Positions 8,484-18,052 of a DNA stretch of 23,527 nt are shown in pieces. The notes under the pieces were generated by a model that saw nothing but the letters and a program-made list of their open reading frames with translations, had not been told where the DNA came from and ran no database searches. Positions within the stretch are counted from its first letter, which is position 1. Each line of letters starts with the position of its first letter. The stretch comes from CAYJRR01 sp964372275 [NCBI: uncultured bacterium] (GTDB lineage: Bacteria; CAYJRR01). The stretch is from contig CAYJRR010000073.1 of the NCBI GenBank assembly GCA_964372275.1, forward strand, positions 1 through 23,527. Reading direction: 5' to 3'. Made by a program: the position numbers and the translations under genes.

Positions 8484-9697
8484 CACTCCCAGGCGACTCC
8501 GACGAAGATCAGGTGATTGTTGCTCCAGCCGACGTCGGCGCCGCCACCACGCCAGAAGCGCGTGCCGAGGTCGACGTTCATGCGCGATCGGAGCGGGAAC
8601 GACAGGTGCGCGGCGACCTCGCCGGCGTCGATCGGGGCGTCGTTCGCGACGTCGTGGCTCTTGACCGTCACTAGGCGCGCGTTCGCGACGAGCATCGCGC
8701 CGCGCGCGAGACGCCGGTTCATCGTCGCCGCGACGTCGGCCGTCTTCTGGGGGAGGCCGTGGATGTCGAGGCCGCGTTCCTGGTACCCGGCGCGGATGCC
8801 GAAGCCCATCACCCGCGTCGCCTGCCAGGACAGTCCCGCCGAGCTCTCGACCGAGTCGTGGACCTCCTCCTCGCTCCGGGTGAAGGCGTAGCGCCGCAGC
8901 CCGACGTCCACGTCGGCGCTCATCGTCGTGTTCACCCGCCGCTGGGCCCGCACCGTGACCGCGCCGCTGTCGTTGTCGGAGCTCTCGATCTCGTCGTAGC
9001 GGCGCAGCGCGACGCCGCCGGAAAGCCCGACCCGCGTCAAGGGCGAGAGACTGCGCCAGAAGGTCTGCGCCACGCTCGTCTCGTTGTAGCCGGGGCGCAG
9101 GCCGGAGTCCGACTGGCCGTTTCCGTTCAGATCCTCGGCCGCGTCGAGCACCCCGTCGTCGTCGTAGTCCTGCTCCTCGGTCAGGGCGTCGAACGAATCG
9201 AACCGGGCCTGCGTCACCGTCGTTTCGCTGGAGACGGCGCGCGTGAGGCGGCGCTGGGCCGACACCGAAAGGCGGGCGTTGTTGGTCTGCACCAGGTCGG
9301 TCGGCGAATCGCTCGGCGTCGCGAACCCGGTCGGCGTCGCCGCCAGCTCGTCGGTCAGGTTCACGCTCAGCCAGTTCCGGGGGTTCGAGGCGAGCGTCAG
9401 GCGCCCGGTGTGGTAGAGGGTGGCGCGCTCACCGGGAAGTCCGTACACCGGAATGTAGTAGAGCGGGTAGTAGCCGACCTCCAGCCGCATCATCGCGCGA
9501 CCGGTCGAAAAGCGGACCCATGGGGCGACCGAGTCGTAGACCTGGATGCTCTCGTCGTCGTCCGATCCGGGCTCCGAGAGGAAGATCCCGCGCGCCGAAG
9601 CGCCGGCCTGGAACGGACCGGACTGGGCCCGAGCCGCCGAGACGGGGAGCGCCAGCGCGAGGCACGTCAGCCAAAGGAACGTCTGGATCGACTTCAC
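8483..9697 (-). CDS. Outer-membrane beta-barrel protein of the polysaccharide export operon (Wzp-like by context)
   Basis: The 404-aa protein starts with a clear signal peptide (FLWLTCLALALPVSAARAQ). Many alternating amphipathic strands follow, such as WVRFSTGRAMMRLEVGYY, TLYHTGRLTLA and MSADVDVGLRRYAF, ending with the aromatic strand HLIFVGVAWE, typical of outer-membrane barrels. In the middle (around residues 175-197) is DYDDDGVLDAAEDLNGNGQ, a calcium-binding loop of the thrombospondin-3/dockerin type, predicted to sit in an extracellular loop. I do not recognise a named family with certainty. Position between the OmpA-like and Wza-like genes fits the integral barrel that in Myxococcus pathways (Wzp proteins) provides the outer-membrane exit when Wza lacks its membrane helix; PEP-CTERM/exosortase-associated barrels are an alternative. 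GTG 9697 overlaps the upstream stop by four bases (GTGA). Confidence 0.8.
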   Translation of the reverse strand: MKSIQTFLWLTCLALALPVSAARAQSGPFQAGASARGIFLSEPGSDDDESIQVYDSVAPWVRFSTGRAMMRLEVGYYPLYYIPVYGLPGERATLYHTGRLTLASNPRNWLSVNLTDELAATPTGFATPSDSPTDLVQTNNARLSVSAQRRLTRAVSSETTVTQARFDSFDALTEEQDYDDDGVLDAAEDLNGNGQSDSGLRPGYNETSVAQTFWRSLSPLTRVGLSGGVALRRYDEIESSDNDSGAVTVRAQRRVNTTMSADVDVGLRRYAFTRSEEEVHDSVESSAGLSWQATRVMGFGIRAGYQERGLDIHGLPQKTADVAATMNRRLARGAMLVANARLVTVKSHDVANDAPIDAGEVAAHLSFPLRSRMNVDLGTRFWRGGGADVGWSNNHLIFVGVAWE

Positions 9698-10734
9698 GGG
9701 GCCCCCGTCACGAACTTGATCTCCACCCGCCGATTGGCCTTGCGCCCGGCCGCCGTGTCGTTCGGTCCGACCTGGGCCGAATCGCCGAGCGACTTCGCGA
9801 GCAGCCGCGTCCCTTCGACCTTCTCGGCCTTGAGCGCGGCGGCGACCGCCTCCGCCCGTGCCAGGGCCCGGTTGATCGCCTGCTCCTCCGTCTGTCCCGC
9901 GTCCTTCGGCGAGTGGCCCTCGAGGACGACCGTCAGGTCGGGATTGGCCTTGAGGACCTCCGCGACCTCCTTCACCAGCGTCTTCGCGGCGGCGGAGAGT
10001 GTGTTCGCCGCGGAGTCGAACTGGACGGTGCGCGGCGCCGAGATGTCGACGGAGACCGTCTGCCCCTTGCTCGAGTAGGTCCGGCTGGTGCCGGCGGGCG
10101 GTGCCGCCACCGCGACCGTCCCCGCGCTCGGTTCGGGAGTCGCCGCCAGGGGCGCGATCGACAGGGCGGGGCAGGAGGGACCGACGTCGCCGCTGAACGA
10201 CAGCGACGAGAGCGCCGAGCGGACCGCCTTGTCGGCGAGGCTCGACATCGGCTCGCGGCGTGCGCGCGACGAGGCGCGGCCGTAGCCTCGCCACACGGTG
10301 AGACGACTCGCGGTATCGACCAACGAGAGCGAGACGGCCACCGAGGCCTCGCCCCGCGGGCTCTGCGAGCGGTCGTGGTACTCGACCAGCGCACCGTCGA
10401 GCACGCTGCCGGCGCCCAGCGCGCGCCCGACCGCCGCGACGGTCAGCGGATCGCGCGCCTTCGGCATCACGATCTGTCGGACCTTCAGGTAGGAAGCGAT
10501 CTCCTCGCGGCCCAGGACGGCGGTCGCGCCTCGATCCCGTAGGGCCATCGCCGCCAGGTCGGCGGTGGCGCGCCCGGCATCCGGCGACGAGGGGAGCGGG
10601 AGGAAGTCGACGACGCCGATGCACGCCGGGGTCACCGGTGCGGCGCTGTCGGCGGCCCACGCCGCGAACGACAGGAGCAGGAGCGTGGCGCCGACGGCGG
10701 ACGCGTCGATGCAACGTCGGAGCGCCGGCCTCAT
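9694..10734 (-). CDS. OmpA-like peptidoglycan-binding protein with N-terminal CsgG/TolB-like domain
   Basis: The 346-aa product begins with a signal peptide (VGATLLLLSFAAWA). Residues about 35-170 (CIGVVDFLPLP, ADLAAMALRDRGATAVLGRE, AVGRALGAGSVLDGALVEYH, SLSLVDTASRLTVWRGYG) have the alternating alpha/beta layout of CsgG/GNA1162-type periplasmic domains, in which a protein computes or assembles from 'families' of repeated beta-alpha units. The C-terminal about 110 residues are an OmpA domain: VQFDSAANTLS, VVLEGHSPKDAG, INRALARAEAVAAAL and NRRVEIKF, which would bind meso-diaminopimelate in peptidoglycan. A Pro/Ala-rich linker joins the two. ATG 10734 overlaps the upstream stop by four bases (ATGA). 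By context it anchors the polysaccharide export apparatus to the cell wall. That role is inferred. Confidence 0.82.
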   Translation of the reverse strand: MRPALRRCIDASAVGATLLLLSFAAWAADSAAPVTPACIGVVDFLPLPSSPDAGRATADLAAMALRDRGATAVLGREEIASYLKVRQIVMPKARDPLTVAAVGRALGAGSVLDGALVEYHDRSQSPRGEASVAVSLSLVDTASRLTVWRGYGRASSRARREPMSSLADKAVRSALSSLSFSGDVGPSCPALSIAPLAATPEPSAGTVAVAAPPAGTSRTYSSKGQTVSVDISAPRTVQFDSAANTLSAAAKTLVKEVAEVLKANPDLTVVLEGHSPKDAGQTEEQAINRALARAEAVAAALKAEKVEGTRLLAKSLGDSAQVGPNDTAAGRKANRRVEIKFVTGAP

Positions 10735-11300
10735 AGTGCCCCCGTCGGTGCGAGCGCGTCGGCGACCGTCGCGGCCAATCCTTGCGAGATGGCGCCCAGC
10801 CCGGCTTCGCTGGGTCCGAGACCCGGTGGACCGTAGAGCCGCTCCCGCCAGACGACGTTCCCGGTCTCGACGTTCATCAATTGCAGGTCGAGCGACACGA
10901 CCGGCGCCGGCAGACCGGCCTCGCGATCCAGATCGCGGAAGCCGAACTCCAGGACCTTGCCGAACAACGCGTAGCCCGCGCCGTTCGACGCCGCGGCATG
11001 GCGCAGCTCGACGTCGGAGGCGTTCCGCCCGACCGGAAGTGCGCCGTCGATCGAGTCCCCCAACGACAGACCGGCGTCGCGGAGCGACGCCTCGAGCAAC
11101 CGTCCCACCACTTCGTCGGCGTTCTCCTCGGCGGTGAGGTTCTCGAGCGGCGCGAGCACCAGCCGCCCTTCGACGGGGTAGCGTTGCCGCGGCTCCTGGG
11201 CGAGCAACGACGGTCCGGACGCGGGGAAGCAGGCGGTGGCCCACAACGCCATCACGGCCGGAGTCCACGTACGAAACGGTGAAGTCGGTCGGTCGATCAT
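10731..11300 (-). CDS. CsgG/GNA1162-like periplasmic or lipid-anchored protein
   Basis: The 189-aa product has a hydrophobic N-terminal segment (PAVMALWATAC) that could be a signal peptide or a weak lipoprotein signal; cleavage after SLLA is also possible. The mature part reads LVLAPLENLTAEENADEVVG, LLEASLRDAGLSL, ASNGAGYALFGKVLEFGFRD and VSLDLQLMNVETGNVVWRER, the pattern of CsgG/TolB-N/GNA1162 domains: a first strand with 'P-x-x-N', a helix ending at a degradation-like 'LRDAGLSL', then a pair of long strands with 'ETGNVVW'. It resembles the N-terminal domain of the next gene, so the two may assemble together. ATG 11300 overlaps the upstream stop by one base (TGATG). No function can be assigned beyond envelope assembly by context. 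Confidence 0.75.
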   Translation of the reverse strand: MIDRPTSPFRTWTPAVMALWATACFPASGPSLLAQEPRQRYPVEGRLVLAPLENLTAEENADEVVGRLLEASLRDAGLSLGDSIDGALPVGRNASDVELRHAAASNGAGYALFGKVLEFGFRDLDREAGLPAPVVSLDLQLMNVETGNVVWRERLYGPPGLGPSEAGLGAISQGLAATVADALAPTGAL

Positions 11301-12547
11301 CAGTCCCCTCGGTCGGTCCTGGACAGCGGGGTGAGCGGCAGCGGCCTCGACGGCGGCGGAGGCGGTCGATGGTCCGACGCCGACGCCGCGGACGCGGCCG
11401 ACGCGCTGCTGGCGACGGCCGACTGCTGCAGGCCGTCGAGGTAGGTCCGCAGCGCGGCTTTGGCCGCGGCGAGACCCGCCGGATCGACCGACGTCGTCGC
11501 CGATCCCGCCAGCACGTAGTCGTGCGCCCGCGCGATCTGGAGGTAGAAGGAGTCCTTCGCCTCGCGTCGAAGCTGCAGAAGCTTGAGCACCGGGCCTCCC
11601 GGCGAGGCGGTGAAGCTCACGTCGTGAAGGCCGGCCGCAAGGTCGACGGTGCCCAGCGACACGATCCCCGGGGCCTGACCGGCGCTTCCCGCCCCGGGGA
11701 CGCCGGCGTTCGGAAAGAGCTGCGCCCCGTCGAGGAGGACCATCGTCGGCGGCGGTCCCCCCAGGCCCGCCGCCAGGGTGTAGGTCCCGGCGTCCTTGAT
11801 CTCGATCCGGTGGGCGAGACGGCCGGCCTCCGATTTGCTGTCGACGATCGTCGCCGGCATCAGCGTCAGGTCGGCCGCGGGCAGCTCGTCCTCCCACCCG
11901 CCGAGTCGCACCAGGGTCGTCGCCAGGTCGCCGTAGTTGAGCGCCTTCTCCTCCTGCCATCCCTTGAGAGGGGACAGGGGTGACGCCGCCTCGGGAACGA
12001 GGGTCAGGCTCCCGATCGAACCCCCCGGCGCGATCGCCACCGCGATGTCGAGCCATCCGCCCGGTAGCCGGACGCCGTGGAGGTCGACCGCCTGGCCGTC
12101 GTCTCCGTTGTTGGCCGACCGGGTGGTGTGCGTGCCGACGCTCACCAGGTGGGGGCCCCCCTTGCCCGAGACCCGCACGCTGTGACGTCCCGGCCGGCGG
12201 ACGAGCGTCCGAAAGACGACCGTTCCGGCGGCCGCCGCCGGGGCGGTCCAATCGCCGCCTCCCGACCGTGCGACCCCTTCGCTCGTCGCCACGGCCCGTC
12301 CGAATCCGGCCGTCGCCGGGCCGGCCCCGTGTCCCAACACCTCGAGCGCCGGCCGGTCGAGGCGCCGGACCCACTCGCCGAAGGCGAGCTTCGTCTCTCC
12401 CGGGCCGAGAAGGCCGAGCTCCGATCCCAGCGCGTTCATCCATTCGACCTGGGAGACCCCTTCCGCCGCGCGAACGCTGCGCGCGCGCAGGAGGGAGATC
12501 GCGGTCATCCCGAGGAGCAGTTCTCGACGGTGCAGGTTCGATCGCAT
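11300..12547 (-). CDS. Tat-signal secreted protein of unknown function, first gene of export operon
   Basis: The 415-aa product begins with NLHRRELLLGMTAISLLRA, a twin-arginine-like signal followed by ARSVRAA-E as the cleavage region. The rest is beta-rich: AGTVVFRTLVRRPGRHSVRV, GGWLDIAVAIAPGGSIGSLT, AGTYTLAAGLGGPPPTMVLL and GLHDVSFTASPGGPVLKLLQ read like jelly-roll or carbohydrate-binding beta-sandwich repeats, but I recognise no family. After a helical segment (LAAAKAALRTYLDGLQQS) it ends in an Ala/Ser low-complexity stretch and a Pro-rich tail. The start is taken at ATG 12547; a TTG at 12586 would add 13 residues without a good ribosome-binding site. It heads seven overlapping genes, so co-expression with Wza/Wzc is likely. 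A polysaccharide-binding or modifying role is speculation. Confidence 0.7.
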   Translation of the reverse strand: MRSNLHRRELLLGMTAISLLRARSVRAAEGVSQVEWMNALGSELGLLGPGETKLAFGEWVRRLDRPALEVLGHGAGPATAGFGRAVATSEGVARSGGGDWTAPAAAAGTVVFRTLVRRPGRHSVRVSGKGGPHLVSVGTHTTRSANNGDDGQAVDLHGVRLPGGWLDIAVAIAPGGSIGSLTLVPEAASPLSPLKGWQEEKALNYGDLATTLVRLGGWEDELPAADLTLMPATIVDSKSEAGRLAHRIEIKDAGTYTLAAGLGGPPPTMVLLDGAQLFPNAGVPGAGSAGQAPGIVSLGTVDLAAGLHDVSFTASPGGPVLKLLQLRREAKDSFYLQIARAHDYVLAGSATTSVDPAGLAAAKAALRTYLDGLQQSAVASSASAASAASASDHRPPPPPSRPLPLTPLSRTDRGD

Positions 12548-12549
12548 AG

Positions 12550-12572
12550 CCGCCGAAGGGTACCGTCGGCGG
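12550..12572 (-). other. Inverted repeat upstream of export operon
   Basis: A 7-bp perfect inverted repeat (ccgccga / tcggcgg, 9-base loop) lies two bases before ATG 12547 and downstream of clpB in the direction of transcription. It could be an attenuator, a partial terminator for clpB or a 5' leader hairpin of the export operon. There is no T-tract. If translation began at TTG 12586 it would be within the coding region. Confidence 0.3.
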
Positions 12573-12628
12573 GGTCTAACCGTCAAGGAGGTCGTTGGAT
12601 TTTCGAGGGAATCCGCTCCTAAAGCAGG

Positions 12629-15184
<2,556 letters not shown>

Positions 15185-15194
15185 GGACGTGACG

Positions 15195-16535
15195 CTAGGG
15201 CGCGGGGTCGGAAGGATCAAGGGGGACGACCACCGAAACGCCGTGGTCGTTGCGCCAGAGGAAGAGGTGGACCCCGTCGCGGTCGTCGCGGCGATCGAGG
15301 AGGATCCGCACGTCGTCGAGGTTTCCGACGTAGTCGATCCCCAGGACGACGAGCACGTCCCCGGTCCGTACCCCGGCCTTCTCGGCGCGGGAGCCGGACG
15401 GGACCTCGACGAAGCGGACGCCGTGCGGAACTTCGGCCAGCCAGGCGCCCCCCAGTGACACCCTCGATTCGTCCGGCGACGGCGCGGGGACCTCCTCGGC
15501 CGTGAGCCGGGTTCGGGTCACCGTCCCACGGCGGAGGTAGGTGATCGACAGCGTCTCGTGCACCGCGAGGTCGCGCACGGCGGCCGTCAGGTCGTCGTCC
15601 GAGGCGATCGATCGGCCGCGCAGCGTCTGGACGACGTCCCCCGAGCGGAGCCCCGCGCGGTCGGCCGGCCCCCCGGGGCGAACCGAGAGCACCTCGCAGC
15701 CGGCCGCCGTCGCGGGCCCGAGCACGAGCCCCAGCCATGCGCGCCCCGCCGCGCCGCGCCGGAGGATCTCGACGATGGCGCGCTTGGCCACGTCGATCGG
15801 AAGCGCGAAGCCGGCGCTCCGCGAGGTGGGGCTCATCGCCGTGGTCACGCCGATCACCGCGCCGTCGAGGTCGGTGAGCGGCCCGCCCGAGGACCCCGGT
15901 TCGAGCGGCGCGTCGGTCTGCAGGAAGCCGGAGCGGATCCCCGCCGCGCCGAACGCGGTGAGATCGAGGCGCCGGTCCTTCCCCGAGACGATCCCGCGGG
16001 TGATCGTCGGCTGCAGGCCGAGCCCCATCGCCAGGACCAGCACCGGATCCCCCGGGGCGACCGGCTCGCTCTTGCCCAGCGGCGCGGCACGCAGGACCTT
16101 GGGCCGAGGACCCGGCTCGGGCCCGGATTCGGGCCCCGGGGGCAGGACGCGGAGCACCGCCAGGTCGATCGCCGGATCGGCGCCCGCGACACGAGCCGGC
16201 ACGGTCGATCCGTCGGCGAAGCGGAGCCGGATGGCGTGGGCGTCGCGCACCACGTGGTGGCTGGTCAGCAGCAGTCCCGAGGGGTGGACGACGAACGCCG
16301 TCCCGAGCGCGTCGCCGCCCAGGCTGCCCTGGCGATGGGTGATCACCGCCGCCAGCGACGGGGCCACCCGCGCGAAGACGAGCGACTCGAGTGACGGCGC
16401 GCGCGTCGACGCCGGGGCTTCAACGTAGGGCGGCGACGGCGCCGGCGCATCGACCGGGGGGCTCCCCGGTGGCGCGGAGCCCGTCGCGCCGGCCGCCCCG
16501 ACGACGAGCCGAAGTCCGAGGGCGTGCGCGCGCAT
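15195..16535 (-). CDS. HtrA/DegP-like serine protease with two PDZ domains
   Basis: The 446-aa product has a short hydrophobic N-terminus ([14 protein letters not shown]), so it is probably periplasmic, then a Pro/Ala-rich spacer to about residue 48. The trypsin-like domain contains the triad: His94 in TSHHVV, Asp124 in DPAIDLAVL, and Ser216 in EPGSSGGPL. The residue before the catalytic Ser is Ser instead of the usual Asn (GNSGGPL). Two PDZ domains follow (about 265-350 and 370-440), the first with [16 protein letters not shown] and the second with [17 protein letters not shown] Gly-Pro/Glu repeat ([12 protein letters not shown]) is inserted in the protease domain around residues 134-145, probably a surface loop. 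Such proteases degrade or refold misfolded envelope proteins. It lies between DUF1844 and clpB in a stress operon. Confidence 0.92.
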   Translation of the reverse strand: MRAHALGLRLVVGAAGATGSAPPGSPPVDAPAPSPPYVEAPASTRAPSLESLVFARVAPSLAAVITHRQGSLGGDALGTAFVVHPSGLLLTSHHVVRDAHAIRLRFADGSTVPARVAGADPAIDLAVLRVLPPGPESGPEPGPRPKVLRAAPLGKSEPVAPGDPVLVLAMGLGLQPTITRGIVSGKDRRLDLTAFGAAGIRSGFLQTDAPLEPGSSGGPLTDLDGAVIGVTTAMSPTSRSAGFALPIDVAKRAIVEILRRGAAGRAWLGLVLGPATAAGCEVLSVRPGGPADRAGLRSGDVVQTLRGRSIASDDDLTAAVRDLAVHETLSITYLRRGTVTRTRLTAEEVPAPSPDESRVSLGGAWLAEVPHGVRFVEVPSGSRAEKAGVRTGDVLVVLGIDYVGNLDDVRILLDRRDDRDGVHLFLWRNDHGVSVVVPLDPSDPAP

Positions 16536-16550
16536 CGGCCCCGGATACGA

Positions 16551-16835
16551 CTAGGCGTTTCCCGAGGGGGTGGCGGTCGCGGCGTTCGCCAGCGAGAGGT
16601 AGCGCATCCTCAGCTCGGCCAGCATCACGTCGAGGAGCCGCTGCTCGCCGTCGGTGAGATTTCCCGCCGTCTTCTCGCGAAGGAGACCCAGGATGTCGAT
16701 CGTCTGCTTGGCCTGGGGCAGGTCGACCTTCTTCTGGTTCGTCTCCGGGTGCGGGACCTCCCCGAGGTGGAGCAGGGCGGCCGTCGAAAGCGACATCAGG
16801 AACTGCTCGAAGGAAAGTGGTGGAAGATCGGTCAT
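16551..16835 (-). CDS. DUF1844 family protein
   Basis: The 94-aa protein MTDLPPLSFEQFLMSLSTAA continues with LLHLGEVPHPETNQKKVDLP, QTIDILGLLREKTAGNLT and EQRLLDVMLAELRMRYLSL. This matches DUF1844: a short, helical protein of unknown function with conserved 'F..F..SL...A..HLG' and 'NLT..E..LL...L..LR..Y' patterns. A good ribosome-binding site (AAAGG, about 8 bases upstream) supports ATG 16835. It sits 16 bp after the dnaJ-like gene and 15 bp before the htrA-like gene on the same strand, so it is probably co-transcribed with chaperones. Its role is unknown. Confidence 0.92.
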   Translation of the reverse strand: MTDLPPLSFEQFLMSLSTAALLHLGEVPHPETNQKKVDLPQAKQTIDILGLLREKTAGNLTDGEQRLLDVMLAELRMRYLSLANAATATPSGNA

Positions 16836-16851
16836 CGAAAGGGCCTTTCTC

Positions 16852-17856
16852 CTATGGAATGTCGAACGTGCGCGCGAGGCCGGCGCGCGGATCGAGGGGA
16901 TGGGCGCGGTCGACCTCCTGCACCCGGCGTCGGCTTTCGGCATCCAGCTCCTTGGGGACGACGATCTGCAGTTGGACGTAGAGATCGCCCTTCGTTCCGT
17001 CGCGACGCGGGACCCCTTCGCCGGCGATGCGGAGTCGTTGGCCCCCTTGCGTCCCGGCCGGGATCTTGAGCCGGCGGAGCCCGCCGAGCGTCGGAACCTC
17101 GATCGTCGCGCCGAGCGCCACTTCGGCGAAGGTCACCGGAAGGTCGAAATGCAGGTCGTCGTCTTCGCGGCGGAGGACGTCGTGTGGAGCGATCTTCGCT
17201 TTCAGGTACAGATCGCCACGTGCCCCGCCCGGTTCCGCTTCGGCGCCGCGGCCGGGAATCTTGAGCCTGGTGCCGTCCTTCAATCCCGGCGGGATCTTGA
17301 GGTGGATCTGTTCGCGGCGGCCCTCGACGTCGACGGCGACGGCGCGAACGCCCCCCTTCACGGCGAGGAGGAACGGGATCTCGACCTCGACCTCCACGTC
17401 CCGGCCGGCGGCGGACTCTTTGCGCCGGCCGCGGCGCGTGCCGAACAGGTCGGCGAAGACCTCTTCGAATCCGCCGAAACCGAAACCACCGGTCGGCCCG
17501 CCGGCCGGCCGTCCGGCGCCGGGACGCGCCGTGCGCGTCTCGAAGTTGCGGAGGATCTCCGCCCACTCCGGCGTGCCGCCGAATCCGGCGCCGCGCGCCG
17601 CAGAGGCCCAGTCGATGTTGGGGGCGTCGGCCGTTCCGAAGCGGTCGTACTTCGAACGCTTTTCATCGTCTCCCAAGATCGAATAGGCCTCGGAAATGCG
17701 CTTGAAACGCTCCTCGGCCGCCTTGTTGCCGGGGTTCAGGTCCGGGTGGTACTTCCGGGCGAGCTTCTTGTACGCCTTCTTGATCTGCTCGGCGGTGGCG
17801 GTACGAGGTACTCCCAGCGTCTCGTAGTAGTCGTGAGAATTCCCGGATCTGGCCAA
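16852..17856 (-). CDS. DnaJ-class co-chaperone, CbpA type (no zinc finger)
   Basis: The 334-aa protein has an N-terminal J domain (HDYYETLGVPRTATAEQIKK, with the DnaK-stimulating HPD motif at about residues 37-39), a Gly/Phe-rich stretch (GFGGTPEWAE, GGFGFGGFEEVF), and two C-terminal substrate-binding domains (VEVEVEIPFLLAVKGG; DLPVTFAEVALGATIEVPTL). The four CxxCxGxG motifs of true DnaJ are absent, so it is a CbpA/type II J-protein. The start is TTG 17856, the only sensible start just before the J domain; the upstream sequence AAAAGAG is a weak ribosome-binding site. It is the first gene of the chaperone/protease operon and is divergent from rpoH. Confidence 0.95.
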   Translation of the reverse strand: MARSGNSHDYYETLGVPRTATAEQIKKAYKKLARKYHPDLNPGNKAAEERFKRISEAYSILGDDEKRSKYDRFGTADAPNIDWASAARGAGFGGTPEWAEILRNFETRTARPGAGRPAGGPTGGFGFGGFEEVFADLFGTRRGRRKESAAGRDVEVEVEIPFLLAVKGGVRAVAVDVEGRREQIHLKIPPGLKDGTRLKIPGRGAEAEPGGARGDLYLKAKIAPHDVLRREDDDLHFDLPVTFAEVALGATIEVPTLGGLRRLKIPAGTQGGQRLRIAGEGVPRRDGTKGDLYVQLQIVVPKELDAESRRRVQEVDRAHPLDPRAGLARTFDIP

Positions 17857-17869
17857 GAAGCTCTTTTCT

Positions 17870-17906
17870 CGCGAGGGGTTGTACGCCAGGAGGGGGCGTG
17901 CTCGCG
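17870..17906 (-). promoter_or_regulatory. Two-part hairpin in the dnaJ-like gene leader
   Basis: In the RNA of the dnaJ-like gene, CGCGAG (17906-17901) can pair with CTCGCG (17875-17870), enclosing an inner stem ACGCC/GGCGT with a 7-base loop. The fold ends just before AAAAGAG and the TTG start. It may be a regulatory leader or simple GC-rich structure; it lies downstream of the candidate promoter, so it should be transcribed. Confidence 0.35.
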
Positions 17907-17938
17907 GGTGGCAGCCCGGGGTTCGAGGCGACCTAAAA

Positions 17939-17967
17939 CCTAGGGAAACGGCCCCCCCCTTGTCAAG
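17939..17967 (-). promoter_or_regulatory. Candidate RpoH (sigma-32-type) promoter for dnaJ operon
   Basis: Read on the minus strand, TCCCTTGACA (the box CTTGACA at 17967-17961) is followed after 15 bases by CCCTAGG (17945-17939). This resembles the RpoH pattern CTTGAAA, 13-17 bases, CCCCAT, with the C/T-rich stretch before CTTGA also present. It lies about 80 bases before the TTG start of the dnaJ-like gene. The -35 is also an acceptable sigma-70 TTGACA, but no good TATAAT follows. Confidence 0.5.
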
Positions 17968-17988
17968 GGACGGGACCTGAATTACCTA
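17960..17988 (+). promoter_or_regulatory. Weak candidate promoter for rpoH-like gene
   Basis: TTGTCA at 17960-17965 and TACCTA at 17983-17988 are separated by 17 bases on the plus strand, about 65 bases before the rpoH-like ATG. The -10 match is poor. The -35 overlaps the minus-strand CTTGACA box, so if both are real the two divergent promoters share DNA. Confidence 0.25.
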
Positions 17989-18052
17989 GAGGGTTGAATC
18001 GGTCCGCGCGTTCGGAGCATCGCAAGGGCCGTCAGGAGGTCGAACGGGCGCC

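Noticed and set aside
12558-12586. TTGACG on the minus strand as a -35 box for the export operon
   Set aside because: No -10-like sequence at 16-18 bases (GTACCC only), and it would place the start of transcription at or inside the hairpin next to the ATG.
17857-18052. CIRCE (HrcA) operator between dnaJ-like and rpoH-like genes
   Set aside because: No TTAGCACTC / GAGTGCTAA inverted repeat was found in the spacer; RpoH-type control fits better.
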